Positions 26,935 to 35,194 of a stretch of 64,000 nt of DNA are shown here, in pieces. The notes below the pieces were generated by a model. The model made no database searches. It had not been told where the DNA came from and saw only the letters and a program-made list of their open reading frames with translations. Location: positions 5,952,001 to 6,016,000 of the forward strand of contig NZ_AP022560.1 in assembly GCF_010726085.1 (NCBI RefSeq), written 5' to 3'. A program made the translations under genes and the position numbers. The first letter of the stretch is position 1. Every line of letters begins with the position of its first letter. This DNA is from Mycolicibacterium moriokaense (GTDB lineage Bacteria; Actinomycetota; Actinomycetes; Mycobacteriales; Mycobacteriaceae).

Positions 26935-28052
26935 ACACCACAAACATCGCAAAGACCTTCGGCATCGAGTTCCCGGTGTTCGCCTTCAGCCACTGCCGTG
27001 ACGTCGTGGCTGCGGTATCTGCAAACGGTGGTCTCGGCGTACTGGGCGCGAGCGCGTTCACCGCCGAGGAGGTGGAGGTCGAACTCGACTGGATCGACCA
27101 GAATTGTGGCGATGCGCCATACGGAATCGACTTCGCCTTCCCGACGCGGTCTTCCACGTCCTCGGCAGACTCCTCTTTCGAGGATGTGCCCGAGGAGCAT
27201 CGGATATTCGTCGACGACATACTGAGCCGACACGGCATCTCGGTCGTCCCCGAGGTAACCGACGAGGAACGTCCGACCTACCGCGGCATCGACTACGGCG
27301 ACTACGACGAAGCACTTGAAGTTGTCTACCGGCATCCCAACTGCAAGTTGATCGCAAGCGCGCTGGGTTCGCCGCCGCGCCACGTGGTGGAACGAGCGCA
27401 TGCCGAAGGGCGACTGATCGCCGCCCTCGCCGGCAAACCCCAACACGCAATCCGCAGCGTGGCCGAAGGCGCAGACATCATCGTGTGCCAGGGTTCGGAG
27501 GCCGGCGGGCATGTCGGTGAGGTATCCACCATGGTGCTGGCGCCACAAGTGGTGGACGCGGTCGCCCCCATCCCGGTTCTCGTGGCTGGTGGCATCGCGA
27601 ATGGTCGACAAATGGCGGCGGCAATGGCCCTCGGCGGTGCAGGGGTCTGGACCGGTTCGATGTGGCTGATGACTGAGGAATCCGACCTCAGCCCGGAGAT
27701 GCAGCAGAAACTCATCGACGCTGATTCGTGGCGAACCGTTCGATCCCGCTCACTCACCGGCAAACCGTGCCGAATTCTACGCTCGACCTGGTCTGATCTG
27801 TGGGAAGCAGAGGATTCGCCGAGGCCGCTGCCCATGCCGCAGCAGGGCATCTTGGTCGAGGATGCGCTGCGCCGCATCGAACGGGCCGCACGCCTCAGGG
27901 AAGGCGGTGGACTCGATCTTCTGACCTACCCCGCAGGGCAAGTCATCGGGCAGTTCGGGCGAATCAACAAATCTGCGCGCCTACTTCTCGACATGGTCGA
28001 GGAATACATCAGCAGCGTCGAGGCCCTCGGAGAGGCGCTTACCCAAGGCTGA
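26931..28052 (+). CDS. Nitronate monooxygenase / 2-nitropropane dioxygenase-like flavoprotein
   Basis: 373 residues from GTG 26931, overlapping the monooxygenase stop by four bases. It is an FMN TIM-barrel of the NMO family: the N-terminus IEFPVFAFSHCRDVVAAVSANGGLGVLG, the phosphate-binding stretch QGSEAGGHVG near 185, and PVLVAGGIANGRQMAAAMALGGAGVWTGS. Many actinobacterial members next to acyl-CoA genes have no known nitronate substrate and may reduce or oxidise enoyl or alicyclic intermediates. The annotated family activity should be treated as a label only. Confidence 0.85.
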   Translation: MNTTNIAKTFGIEFPVFAFSHCRDVVAAVSANGGLGVLGASAFTAEEVEVELDWIDQNCGDAPYGIDFAFPTRSSTSSADSSFEDVPEEHRIFVDDILSRHGISVVPEVTDEERPTYRGIDYGDYDEALEVVYRHPNCKLIASALGSPPRHVVERAHAEGRLIAALAGKPQHAIRSVAEGADIIVCQGSEAGGHVGEVSTMVLAPQVVDAVAPIPVLVAGGIANGRQMAAAMALGGAGVWTGSMWLMTEESDLSPEMQQKLIDADSWRTVRSRSLTGKPCRILRSTWSDLWEAEDSPRPLPMPQQGILVEDALRRIERAARLREGGGLDLLTYPAGQVIGQFGRINKSARLLLDMVEEYISSVEALGEALTQG

Positions 28053-28103
28053 ACAGGCAAGAATGCGCCCATGGATTGTGACTTCTCGAAAGGCTGATGG
28101 ACA

Positions 28104-28838
28104 GTGACGCTCGATGGCACGGTGGCAATCGTCTTTGACGAGTCTTCCGGACTCGGGGCGGCCACCCATGCCGCGCTGCGGAGGCACGGCGCGACCGTCA
28201 TTGTCGCCGGGCCGGACGATCAGGGCTACGACCGCGACGTCGTCTTCGTGAAGAACGATTGGACCGACGAGGCTCAGGTAGCGCGGGTGTGTGATACCGC
28301 CCGCCGGTACGGCCCGGTGCGAACGGCCGTGTCGATCTCCGGTGTCTCCGCCTCGCGACGCCTGGTTGATCGATTCGGGGCGGTGCATCCGCTCGGGGAT
28401 TTCGATCGCATCGTCAAGGAAGGAATCTACGGGCCGTTCAATGTGATGCGACTGGTGGCGGCGGAGATGACCAGAAACGAGCCCGACGTCAACGATGAAC
28501 GTGGCGTCATCGTCAACACATCCTCCGTGGCGGCCTACGACGGGCAGGTGGGCCAGGTGGCGTACGCGGCCGCCAAAGGTGGCGTTGCCGCGATGACGTT
28601 GCCCGCCGCACGCGACCTGGCACCGGCGGGAATACGGATATGCACCATCGCACCCGGGCTGTTCGCGACTCCGAAAGCAGCCGGTCTGCCTGCGGATATC
28701 GCCAGGTCCGTCCCCCAACCCCAGAGACTCGGCCATCCCGCGGAGTTCGCAGACCTAGTGGTGCACATCGTGCTGAATCCGTACCTCAACGGCGAAGTCA
28801 TCAGGCTCGACGGCGGATTGCGGTTGCCAGCGAAATGA
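28104..28838 (+). CDS. SDR family protein with altered cofactor motif
   Basis: 244 residues from GTG 28104. The SDR fold is evident and the catalytic Ser and YAAAK are present (NTSSVAAYDGQVGQVAYAAAKGG), with the C-terminal GEVIRLDGGLRL. The best relatives are the 3-hydroxyacyl-CoA dehydrogenase (HSD10-like) group, judging from the DLAPAGIRICTIAPGLFATP segment. The Gly-rich loop is unusual: FDESSGLGAAT, in place of TGxxxGxG. The NNAG motif has become SISG. Cofactor binding may be weakened or altered. It lies in the operon after the NMO-like gene. Confidence 0.85.
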   Translation: MTLDGTVAIVFDESSGLGAATHAALRRHGATVIVAGPDDQGYDRDVVFVKNDWTDEAQVARVCDTARRYGPVRTAVSISGVSASRRLVDRFGAVHPLGDFDRIVKEGIYGPFNVMRLVAAEMTRNEPDVNDERGVIVNTSSVAAYDGQVGQVAYAAAKGGVAAMTLPAARDLAPAGIRICTIAPGLFATPKAAGLPADIARSVPQPQRLGHPAEFADLVVHIVLNPYLNGEVIRLDGGLRLPAK

Positions 28839-28863
28839 TCGAAAACCATGCAACGGAGTGGAG

Positions 28864-30450
28864 ATGACAAACACTTCAACGGCTACATGCACTTCAACGG
28901 CTACGCGTGCTCAGACCATCCACTCTGTTCTGACAGCACGCGCCGAACGCGAACCTGACGCTGTGGCGATCTGGTGTGAGGATCGACGGACGAGCGTTCG
29001 CGAGCTGGACGAGCGGTCGAATCGCGTCGCTTCGGCGCTGCTGGCCGACGGCGTGGCTCCCGGTGACCGGGTTGCATTCATGGGAAACAACTCGGAGTTC
29101 TTTCACGAAATGCTCTACGGCTGCGCCAAAGCGGGGATCGTCTTGGTCTCGGTCAACTATCGTCTCACCGCCCCCGAAGTTCGGTTCATCCTGAAGAACA
29201 GCGGGAGCAAGACATTCGTGACCGACGCCGCGATGCTCACTCTCGCGCAGGAGGCGACGCAGGGAACGACCGCAACGCGGATTCGCGTCATCGGCGGTGC
29301 CGGAGAAGACGATTACGCGCAGTGGCGCGATGCGCGCGGCAGCGACCCCATCAATGTCGATGTCTCCGTTGATGATCCGGTCATCCAGGTCTATACCAGC
29401 GGAACGACCGGCTTTCCGAAAGGGGCGGTGATCCCGCACAGGACCTTCACGGAGATGCTGCGTCTCGCACATCAGGTCCCGGGCCGCCCGCTGTGGTGGG
29501 CGAACGGCGAATCGATCCTCTGCCCCATGCCCAACTTCCACGTCGGTGGCTCACTGTTCCCGTTCTGGGTGACATTGCAGGGGGCAACGATCATTCTGAT
29601 GCCGAAGTTCACGCCGGATGACGTGCTCGATGCTATCGAGGCCCATTCGGCGGCGGCCTTCGTCGCCGTGCCCGAGATGCTGCAGATGATCCTGGCCAAC
29701 CCACGCACTGCTGGAGTCGACTTCAGCGGGCTCCGATACATCTACTACGGCGCTGCTCCGATGTCACAGGCCTTGCTGAAGCAGTGTATGGAGACCTTCG
29801 GCTGCAGGTTCACCCAGACCTACGGAATGACCGAACACTCCATCATCTGTCTCCTCGGACCAGACGACCACGGTGTCGACAAAGCCGAGCGAATGATGTC
29901 GGTCGGCCGCCGTACACCGGGAATGGACACAGAGGTCCTCGGCCCGGACGGAAACCCTGTCGCAGCCGGCGAGGTGGGCGAGATCTGCGTCCGGTCCTCA
30001 GCGATGATGCTGGGGTATTGGGGCAGCGACGGTGCCGTCGATCCTTGCGTCGACGCGAACGGCTGGTTCCACACCGGCGACGCCGGCTACTTCGACCGGG
30101 ATGGATATCTCTTCCTGAAGGACCGGATCAAAGACATGCTCATCTCCGGAGGCGAGAACGTCTATCCGGCTGAAATCGAATGTGTCCTGGCCGAGCACCC
30201 CGCCGTGATCGAAGCGGCGGTGGTCGGAATGAAAAGTCAGCAGTGGGGCGAAGTACCAAAGGCATACGTGGTCCGGCGGCACGCCGTGGATGCCGCGACG
30301 CTACAGCTCTTCGCGTCCGAATACCTCGCTCGGTACAAGGTGCCGAAAGAGATCGAGTTCATCGACCAACTGCCGCGAACTGCGTCAGGAAAAGTACTCA
30401 GAAGGGAGCTTCGCGAGCGCGCCAACCGAGGAACGGGCACGGCCAGCTGA
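28864..30450 (+). CDS. AMP-forming acyl-CoA synthetase (FadD-like)
   Basis: 528 residues. ATG 28864 is preceded by GGAG at a good distance; a GTG two codons upstream is possible. The adenylate-forming motifs are all present: YTSGTTGFPKG at 177-187, YGMTEHS in the middle, GWFHTGDAGYFD, KDRIKDMLISGGENVYP, and the catalytic Lys in RTASGKVLRREL. It activates a carboxylic acid to its CoA thioester via an acyl-adenylate. In this operon it would act on an acid released by Baeyer-Villiger oxidation and hydrolysis. The first 14 codons contain a duplicated 14-base word. Confidence 0.93.
   Translation: MTNTSTATCTSTATRAQTIHSVLTARAEREPDAVAIWCEDRRTSVRELDERSNRVASALLADGVAPGDRVAFMGNNSEFFHEMLYGCAKAGIVLVSVNYRLTAPEVRFILKNSGSKTFVTDAAMLTLAQEATQGTTATRIRVIGGAGEDDYAQWRDARGSDPINVDVSVDDPVIQVYTSGTTGFPKGAVIPHRTFTEMLRLAHQVPGRPLWWANGESILCPMPNFHVGGSLFPFWVTLQGATIILMPKFTPDDVLDAIEAHSAAAFVAVPEMLQMILANPRTAGVDFSGLRYIYYGAAPMSQALLKQCMETFGCRFTQTYGMTEHSIICLLGPDDHGVDKAERMMSVGRRTPGMDTEVLGPDGNPVAAGEVGEICVRSSAMMLGYWGSDGAVDPCVDANGWFHTGDAGYFDRDGYLFLKDRIKDMLISGGENVYPAEIECVLAEHPAVIEAAVVGMKSQQWGEVPKAYVVRRHAVDAATLQLFASEYLARYKVPKEIEFIDQLPRTASGKVLRRELRERANRGTGTAS
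28873..28904 (+). repeat. 14-base direct repeat at the 5' end of the acyl-CoA synthetase gene
   Basis: The word ACTTCAACGGCTAC occurs at 28873-28886 and again at 28891-28904, an 18-base period that encodes Thr-Ser-Thr-Ala-Thr twice. The period keeps the reading frame. It looks like a recent slippage duplication in a stretch without structural constraint. Confidence 0.7.
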
Positions 30451-30536
30451 CGGTAGCGGCATTCCCAGAACACATCATCAGCGCGGCCGAGACGACCGCC
30501 CCTGTGCACAGATCATCCACACGAGAAAGGCACGAC

Positions 30537-31367
30537 ATGAGCGCTCCCACCACAGGTGTGCGAGAAATCACGGTCGAGGAAAGTGCATCCTTCCGAGAGA
30601 ACGGATGGGTCAAGCTCGACAACTTCCTACCGACAGACGTCGCGGCGGAGCTGCTTGAGGGCGCCAAGAGGCTGCTGGGACCTGACGGAACCGGCCACAC
30701 CGCCCGCCGCGGAGTCGACATCGACTTCAGCTGGTTCTCCGAATACCAACTTCCCGGCTACGAAGGAATCGAGCCGTTTCGGTCTGTCGCATTCGATCCC
30801 GCGGTCGGCAAGGCCGCCCACGCGCTCGGCGTACGGCGCGATGTCGGCGTTCGGTACATGCGTGATCAGGTCGTGTGCAGGCATCCTGCGGGCGGGCGGA
30901 AGTCCGAGCCAGCGCCCCCGCACCAGGACTTCTCCGCCGCAGTCTTCGACCGGATGGGGTACGTCAACTTCTGGATCGCGCTCAACGAGATCCCACCCGA
31001 GCGCGGTTCGCTGCGCTTCTACAGCGGATCCCATCACGAAGGCCCGTTGGGCTGGCGCGACAAGGAGGGCAATCTTTCACCGAACGGCCGGCCATTGCTC
31101 GAGGTGTATCCGGACCTCGCCGAACGTTGTCCGAAATCCGAGCCGCTGCACCTGATGCCGGGTGATGCCACGGCCCACACGATGCTCACCGTGCACGAGT
31201 CGCCGGGAAACTTCACCGACGAACCACGATGGAATCTGATCAACCTCTATATACCGGAGGACGTCGTGTACACCGGCTTAGTTCGCGGCGGTATCGAGCA
31301 GGTGGTCGATATCGGTGAACCACTCGACCATCCGCGATTCCCGGTGATCTGGCGACCCGGCGACTGA
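30537..31367 (+). CDS. PhyH-family Fe(II)/2-oxoglutarate oxygenase of the catabolic operon
   Basis: 276 residues. ATG 30537 follows an AGAAAGG ribosome site; the open frame upstream overlaps the synthetase gene and is not used. Metal ligands are His129 and Asp131 (PPHQDFS) and a distal His220 (TMLTVHESPGN), with Arg231 as the likely 2-oxoglutarate contact. It is only distantly similar to the PhyH protein at 1947-2822. In an operon with a racemase and a CoA ligase, alpha-hydroxylation of a methyl-branched acyl-CoA, as in phytanic acid breakdown, is a reasonable role. Confidence 0.88.
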   Translation: MSAPTTGVREITVEESASFRENGWVKLDNFLPTDVAAELLEGAKRLLGPDGTGHTARRGVDIDFSWFSEYQLPGYEGIEPFRSVAFDPAVGKAAHALGVRRDVGVRYMRDQVVCRHPAGGRKSEPAPPHQDFSAAVFDRMGYVNFWIALNEIPPERGSLRFYSGSHHEGPLGWRDKEGNLSPNGRPLLEVYPDLAERCPKSEPLHLMPGDATAHTMLTVHESPGNFTDEPRWNLINLYIPEDVVYTGLVRGGIEQVVDIGEPLDHPRFPVIWRPGD

Positions 31368-31383
31368 CTACAGGAGAAGATCG

Positions 31384-32154
31384 ATGATCGATCAATCTTG
31401 TTATGAACATATTGAACTCGCTTTGCACAGCGACGGTGTGCTCTTGGCAAGACTTAACCGCCCTGACCGCCTGAACGCAATCAATGATCGCCTACACAAC
31501 GAAATCTCGCGGCTTCCGCTCGATGTGGATCTGGATCCTGACGTCAATATTTTGGTGATCACGGGCGCCGGCCGCGCCTTCACCGCTGGCGGCGACCTTC
31601 GAGACCCGATGGACACCCGACCCGAGGCGACCACGTACAAGGTGGGTCGCCAGGTCGTGGACAACATGTTGGCCTGCGACAAGCCGGTCATCGCCGCTGT
31701 GAACGGTCCCGCTCGCGGACTGGGTGTGACGTTGGCATTCCTGTGTGACGTCGTCTACGCCCACCGCCACGCAACGTTCGCCGATACCCATGCCTTGATC
31801 GGAGCGGGAGCAGGCGACGGTGCGCAGCTGATCTGGCCGGCACTCGCCGGCCCAAACTGGGCGAAGTACTACCTGATGACCGGCGACACCATCTCAGCTG
31901 TAGAGGCTGAGCGGCTGGGCCTCGTCAACTTCGTGGTCGATGACGACCCGGAGTCGGCAGCAATGGAACTCGCTGTCCGACTCGCGAAGGGAAACCAACG
32001 CGCTATACGCGCATCGAAGGTGGCGATCAATGCCAACCTCCGGTCCTCGGCGTCGTGGATCGTCCCTTTCGGCCTCGTCGCCGGACAAGTCTCGGACGAC
32101 CACCAATGGCCGACATCCGATCGAAAGCCCTGCAATGCAACAGAAAAGAACTAG
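31384..32154 (+). CDS. Crotonase-family protein without the hydratase Glu pair
   Basis: 256 residues, starting 16 bases after the oxygenase stop with AGGAGA just upstream. It has LNRPDRLNAIN, the oxyanion-hole region RAFTAGGDLRD and GLGVTLAFLCDVVYA. By eye the two Glu residues of classical enoyl-CoA hydratase are Thr (GVTLAF) and His (ADTHALIG). It is therefore unlikely to be a standard hydratase. A hydrolase, isomerase or ring-opening role, as known for other crotonases, should be considered. The last ~15 residues are polar and unlike the family. Confidence 0.87.
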   Translation: MIDQSCYEHIELALHSDGVLLARLNRPDRLNAINDRLHNEISRLPLDVDLDPDVNILVITGAGRAFTAGGDLRDPMDTRPEATTYKVGRQVVDNMLACDKPVIAAVNGPARGLGVTLAFLCDVVYAHRHATFADTHALIGAGAGDGAQLIWPALAGPNWAKYYLMTGDTISAVEAERLGLVNFVVDDDPESAAMELAVRLAKGNQRAIRASKVAINANLRSSASWIVPFGLVAGQVSDDHQWPTSDRKPCNATEKN

Positions 32155-32190
32155 ATCCGACTATCAATATCAACTGACCGGGAGGTCACG

Positions 32191-33117
32191 GTGGAACGTG
32201 TCAGCGACAGCCGTATGCAAGAGCTGTTTGAGCAGGTCAAGAACTGGGGCCGTTGGGGCACCGACGATGAACGTGGGACTCTGAACCTGTTGACGCCTGA
32301 GCACACCGCACAAGCCACCCGAAAAGTGCTGGGGCGCACTGTGAATTGCGGCCGAGTGCTCCCGGTGGTCCCTTCCGTTGAGAATCCGGTGCCAGCGCAG
32401 CACATGATGATTCTCGCGGGAGATGCGCGTCATGGGACCGGTGTCGAAGGCGCTGAAGCGTCGATCGACTACATTGGTCTCGCTTTCCACGGCTTGGGAG
32501 TGTCGCATCTCGACGCCCTGTGCCACGTCTTCCACCACGGCGTCATGTACAACGGCTTCCTAGCATCGGAGGTCATGAGTACCGGGGCCTGCAAGAATTC
32601 GGTGATCGCGGCGGCCGGCGGCATCTGCTCTCGTGGCGTGCTATTGGACATTCCCCGCGTCCGCGGCGTCGAGTGGCTCGAACCGGGCGAAGCAGTCACA
32701 CCGAACGATCTGGACGCCGCGTGCGATGCCGAGGGTGTGATTGTCGGCCGAGGCGACATTCTGCTGGTGTCCACCGGCCGGGACAAGCGTCGGGAGGCGA
32801 TGGGTCTATGGGATGTCGGTCACGGCCTCGCCGGCCTCGACGCGGAATGCATCCCGTGGTTGGCTGAACGCGACCTCGTCCTGCTCGGTAACGACGGGGC
32901 CAATGACATCATGCCGCCCAACACCAACGGCTGGCCCCTGCCCATTCACGTCTGTTGTCTCGTCGCGATGGGCCTTCACCTGCTCGACAACCTAGATCTG
33001 TCGCGGCTTGCGGCCGTCTGCGCCGAGGAACGACGGTGGGAGTTTCTCTTCACGGTGAGCCCCTTGCAGATCACGGGCGGTACCGGTTCTCCGGTTAACC
33101 CCATAGCGATTGTGTAG
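32191..33117 (+). CDS. Cyclase-family metal-dependent hydrolase (kynurenine formamidase-like fold)
   Basis: 308 residues from GTG 32191, preceded by GGGAGGT. It belongs to the cyclase superfamily, which includes kynurenine formamidase and isatin hydrolase. The metal site is HGLGVSHLDALCH (His100, His106, Asp108, His112), a variant of HxGTHxDxPxH. A second metal-associated region is GRGDILLVSTGRDKRRE. It may open a lactone, amide or ring formed after Baeyer-Villiger oxidation; no classical esterase gene was seen elsewhere in the island. Confidence 0.88.
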   Translation: MERVSDSRMQELFEQVKNWGRWGTDDERGTLNLLTPEHTAQATRKVLGRTVNCGRVLPVVPSVENPVPAQHMMILAGDARHGTGVEGAEASIDYIGLAFHGLGVSHLDALCHVFHHGVMYNGFLASEVMSTGACKNSVIAAAGGICSRGVLLDIPRVRGVEWLEPGEAVTPNDLDAACDAEGVIVGRGDILLVSTGRDKRREAMGLWDVGHGLAGLDAECIPWLAERDLVLLGNDGANDIMPPNTNGWPLPIHVCCLVAMGLHLLDNLDLSRLAAVCAEERRWEFLFTVSPLQITGGTGSPVNPIAIV

Positions 33118-33182
33118 CGAACGGTTGCGGATGTGGTGACGAGTGGATCGCAAGGTTATTCAACAACGAAATGGGAGTATCG

Positions 33183-33932
33183 ATGATCGATCTCAAAGGC
33201 GAAATCGCCGTCGTCACCGGTGGCGCGTCTGGAATCGGACTCGGCGTCGTCGAGACGCTTCTCCAGTGTGGCGCAACGGTTGCCATCCTCGATCGCAATC
33301 GTGCCGCCATGGCGGTCGCGGTCAACAGCCTAGGGCCTGATGCCAACATCGGTGCCTTCATCGCCGACGTCACCTCTCACGAAGAGGTGCGTGTCGCGAA
33401 GGAGGAGATCGTCGCGGGTTTCGGCCCGCCGACGATTCTCATCAACAACGTTGGCTGGGACCGGCCGATGCCCTTCACCGAAACGGATCCGCTGTACTGG
33501 AAGCGGGTTCTAGATGTCAATCTCGTCAGCACGCTGCTCGTGACCCACCAGTTCTTCGGCGACATGATCAACATGCCCGGAGGCGCGCGCATCGTCAATG
33601 TCGCGAGCGAGGCCGGGCGAGTAGGCAGTTACCACGAGGCGCTCTACTCAAGCGCCAAGGGCGCGGTCATCGCACTGACCAAGTCGCTGGCCCGTGAGGG
33701 CGCACGGCACCAGGTCACGGTGAACTGCGTGTGTCCCGGAGTAATCGACACCGTGTTGATGCGTTCCATCGTCGGCTCCGGAAACGACTCGCGTGAGCGG
33801 TCGATTCCGATGAGAAGGCTCGGCCGGCCAGAAGACGTCGCCCCAATGATCGTGTTTTTGGCCTCGCCGGCCGCGGCATACATCACCGGTCAGGTAATCA
33901 GCGTCAGCGGCGGAATGACGATGGTCGGATGA
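33183..33932 (+). CDS. Short-chain dehydrogenase/reductase
   Basis: 249 residues. ATG 33183 has GGGAG nine to thirteen bases upstream, while the ATG at 33171 lies within that ribosome site. It is a classical SDR: TGGASGIGLG cofactor loop, NNVG, catalytic Ser in VASEAG and YSSAK, and a C-terminal GQVISVSGGMTMVG. The sequence resembles the 3-oxoacyl-reductase/cyclohexanol dehydrogenase type. It probably interconverts an alcohol and ketone of the pathway. Confidence 0.9.
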   Translation: MIDLKGEIAVVTGGASGIGLGVVETLLQCGATVAILDRNRAAMAVAVNSLGPDANIGAFIADVTSHEEVRVAKEEIVAGFGPPTILINNVGWDRPMPFTETDPLYWKRVLDVNLVSTLLVTHQFFGDMINMPGGARIVNVASEAGRVGSYHEALYSSAKGAVIALTKSLAREGARHQVTVNCVCPGVIDTVLMRSIVGSGNDSRERSIPMRRLGRPEDVAPMIVFLASPAAAYITGQVISVSGGMTMVG

Positions 33933-33941
33933 CGCGACAAA

Positions 33942-33995
33942 GACATTCACGATTCAAGCGACATTCACGATTCAAGCGACATCCACGATTCAAGC
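33942..33995 (+). repeat. Three tandem copies of an 18-base unit
   Basis: The unit GACATTCACGATTCAAGC occurs at 33942-33959, 33960-33977 and, with one change, 33978-33995. It fills nearly the whole gap between two SDR genes. No start codon and ribosome site use it for translation. It contains no strong hairpin. It could be a slippage array, a multi-site regulator target or a spacer; three copies without spacers do not make a CRISPR array. Confidence 0.9.
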
Positions 33996-34047
33996 CAAGT
34001 TGCCATTGTTCGATACCAACACCCAGACGTATGGAGCGAATCCGTTG

Positions 34048-34785
34048 ATGCAGAGATTAGCCGGCAAAACTGCCGTGATTACCGGGGCCGGTTCAGGTTT
34101 GGGACGCGCGACCGCTGAGTTGTTCAGCCGCGAGGGCGCCCGAGTCGTGCTCGGAGATATCTCCGGCCAGGAGCGTGACGTCGCCGATCAGATCGGACCA
34201 ACTGCGGTGGCCGTGTCTGTCGATGTTACGCAGCGCGACCAGGTCGAAGCCCTGATCCACACGGCTGTCACCGAGTTCGGCACGCTTGATGTGCTGGTCA
34301 ATTGCGCTGGGGTCGATGGGGATCTGACTCCCGCCGCCGAGATCTCGGACGCCAACATGCAGCGGGTATTCGATGTCAACTTCCTTGGCCCGTTCTACGC
34401 GATGCGTGCTGCGATCCCGATCCTGATCGACGGCGGTGGCGGCTCGATCATCAACATCACCTCCGCGTCTACGGAGAAGGCCATGCCTTTCTTGGCGGCC
34501 TACGCCGCGAGCAAGGCGGCGTTGGTTTCGTTGACACGCGCCTTCGGCGTCGAGTACGCCGCAGCCGGTGTTCGCGTGAACGCTGTGAGCCCAGGTGTGA
34601 TCGACACACCGCTCGCCCGGGCGATCCCGCCGGAGATGTTTGCTGGCGCTGTCCAGGCGACCCCGGCGAAGCGACCGGCGAGCCCGGAAGACATTGCAGG
34701 CGCCCTGCTGTTCTTTGCATCCGATGAATCGGCTTTCGCAACGGCGGGAACGCTTTTCGTCGATGGCGGGTTGAGCGGCACATGA
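34048..34785 (+). CDS. Short-chain dehydrogenase/reductase
   Basis: 245 residues from ATG 34048; a TTG at 34000 is possible but reads through sequence with no similarity. TGAGSGLGRAT cofactor loop, NCAG, the catalytic Ser/Tyr/Lys in NITSASTEK and YAASK, and GTLFVDGGLSG at the end. A different subgroup from the SDR just upstream. Its stop overlaps the VOC gene in ATGA. Confidence 0.9.
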   Translation: MQRLAGKTAVITGAGSGLGRATAELFSREGARVVLGDISGQERDVADQIGPTAVAVSVDVTQRDQVEALIHTAVTEFGTLDVLVNCAGVDGDLTPAAEISDANMQRVFDVNFLGPFYAMRAAIPILIDGGGGSIINITSASTEKAMPFLAAYAASKAALVSLTRAFGVEYAAAGVRVNAVSPGVIDTPLARAIPPEMFAGAVQATPAKRPASPEDIAGALLFFASDESAFATAGTLFVDGGLSGT

Positions 34786-35186
34786 GGCTGACCAAGGATT
34801 CCCTGGACATCGGCATCGTCACCAACGATGCCGAGCCGATGCTGCGGTTTTATCGCGACCAGCTCGGCCTTTCGTGCGTCGGGGAGACCAGCATCGCCGG
34901 CGGTATGAGCTACCGGCTCCAGTGTGGGACTTCTACCGTGAAGCTGCTCGCACTGCGAAAGCCGCTTCCGGCGCGCTCTCCTGCCGGCGGTATTTACGCC
35001 TCCACCGGGTGCAGGTATTGGACGATCTCGGTGTCAGATGTGGACGAGGTGGTCTCCGCCTGCGAAGCGGCAGGCATACCCATCGTCGTGCCGATCACGG
35101 AATACGAACCGGGCCGGCGCATGGTCATCGTCGAAGATCCCGACGGAAACTGGGTCGAGTTCGTCGACTCACAGGTCATCGACTAG
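34782..35186 (+). CDS. VOC (glyoxalase/bleomycin resistance) superfamily protein
   Basis: 134 residues, coupled to the SDR gene by an ATGA overlap. It has a paired beta-alpha-beta-beta-beta fold with FYRDQLGLSCVGE near the N-terminus and MVIVEDPDGNWVEFVDS at the end, where the last Glu is a typical metal ligand. VOC proteins include methylmalonyl-CoA epimerase, glyoxalase and ring-cleaving dioxygenases. Next to an alpha-methylacyl-CoA racemase, an epimerase-like role is plausible but unproven. Confidence 0.86.
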   Translation: MRLTKDSLDIGIVTNDAEPMLRFYRDQLGLSCVGETSIAGGMSYRLQCGTSTVKLLALRKPLPARSPAGGIYASTGCRYWTISVSDVDEVVSACEAAGIPIVVPITEYEPGRRMVIVEDPDGNWVEFVDSQVID

Positions 35187-35194
35187 CGCGCACC

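Noticed and set aside
26931..28052. Specific nitronate detoxification role
   Set aside because: The family name is broad; the operon context is acyl-CoA catabolism, so the specific activity cannot be claimed.
33942..33995. CRISPR array
   Set aside because: Three contiguous 18-base copies without spacers and no cas gene in the window.
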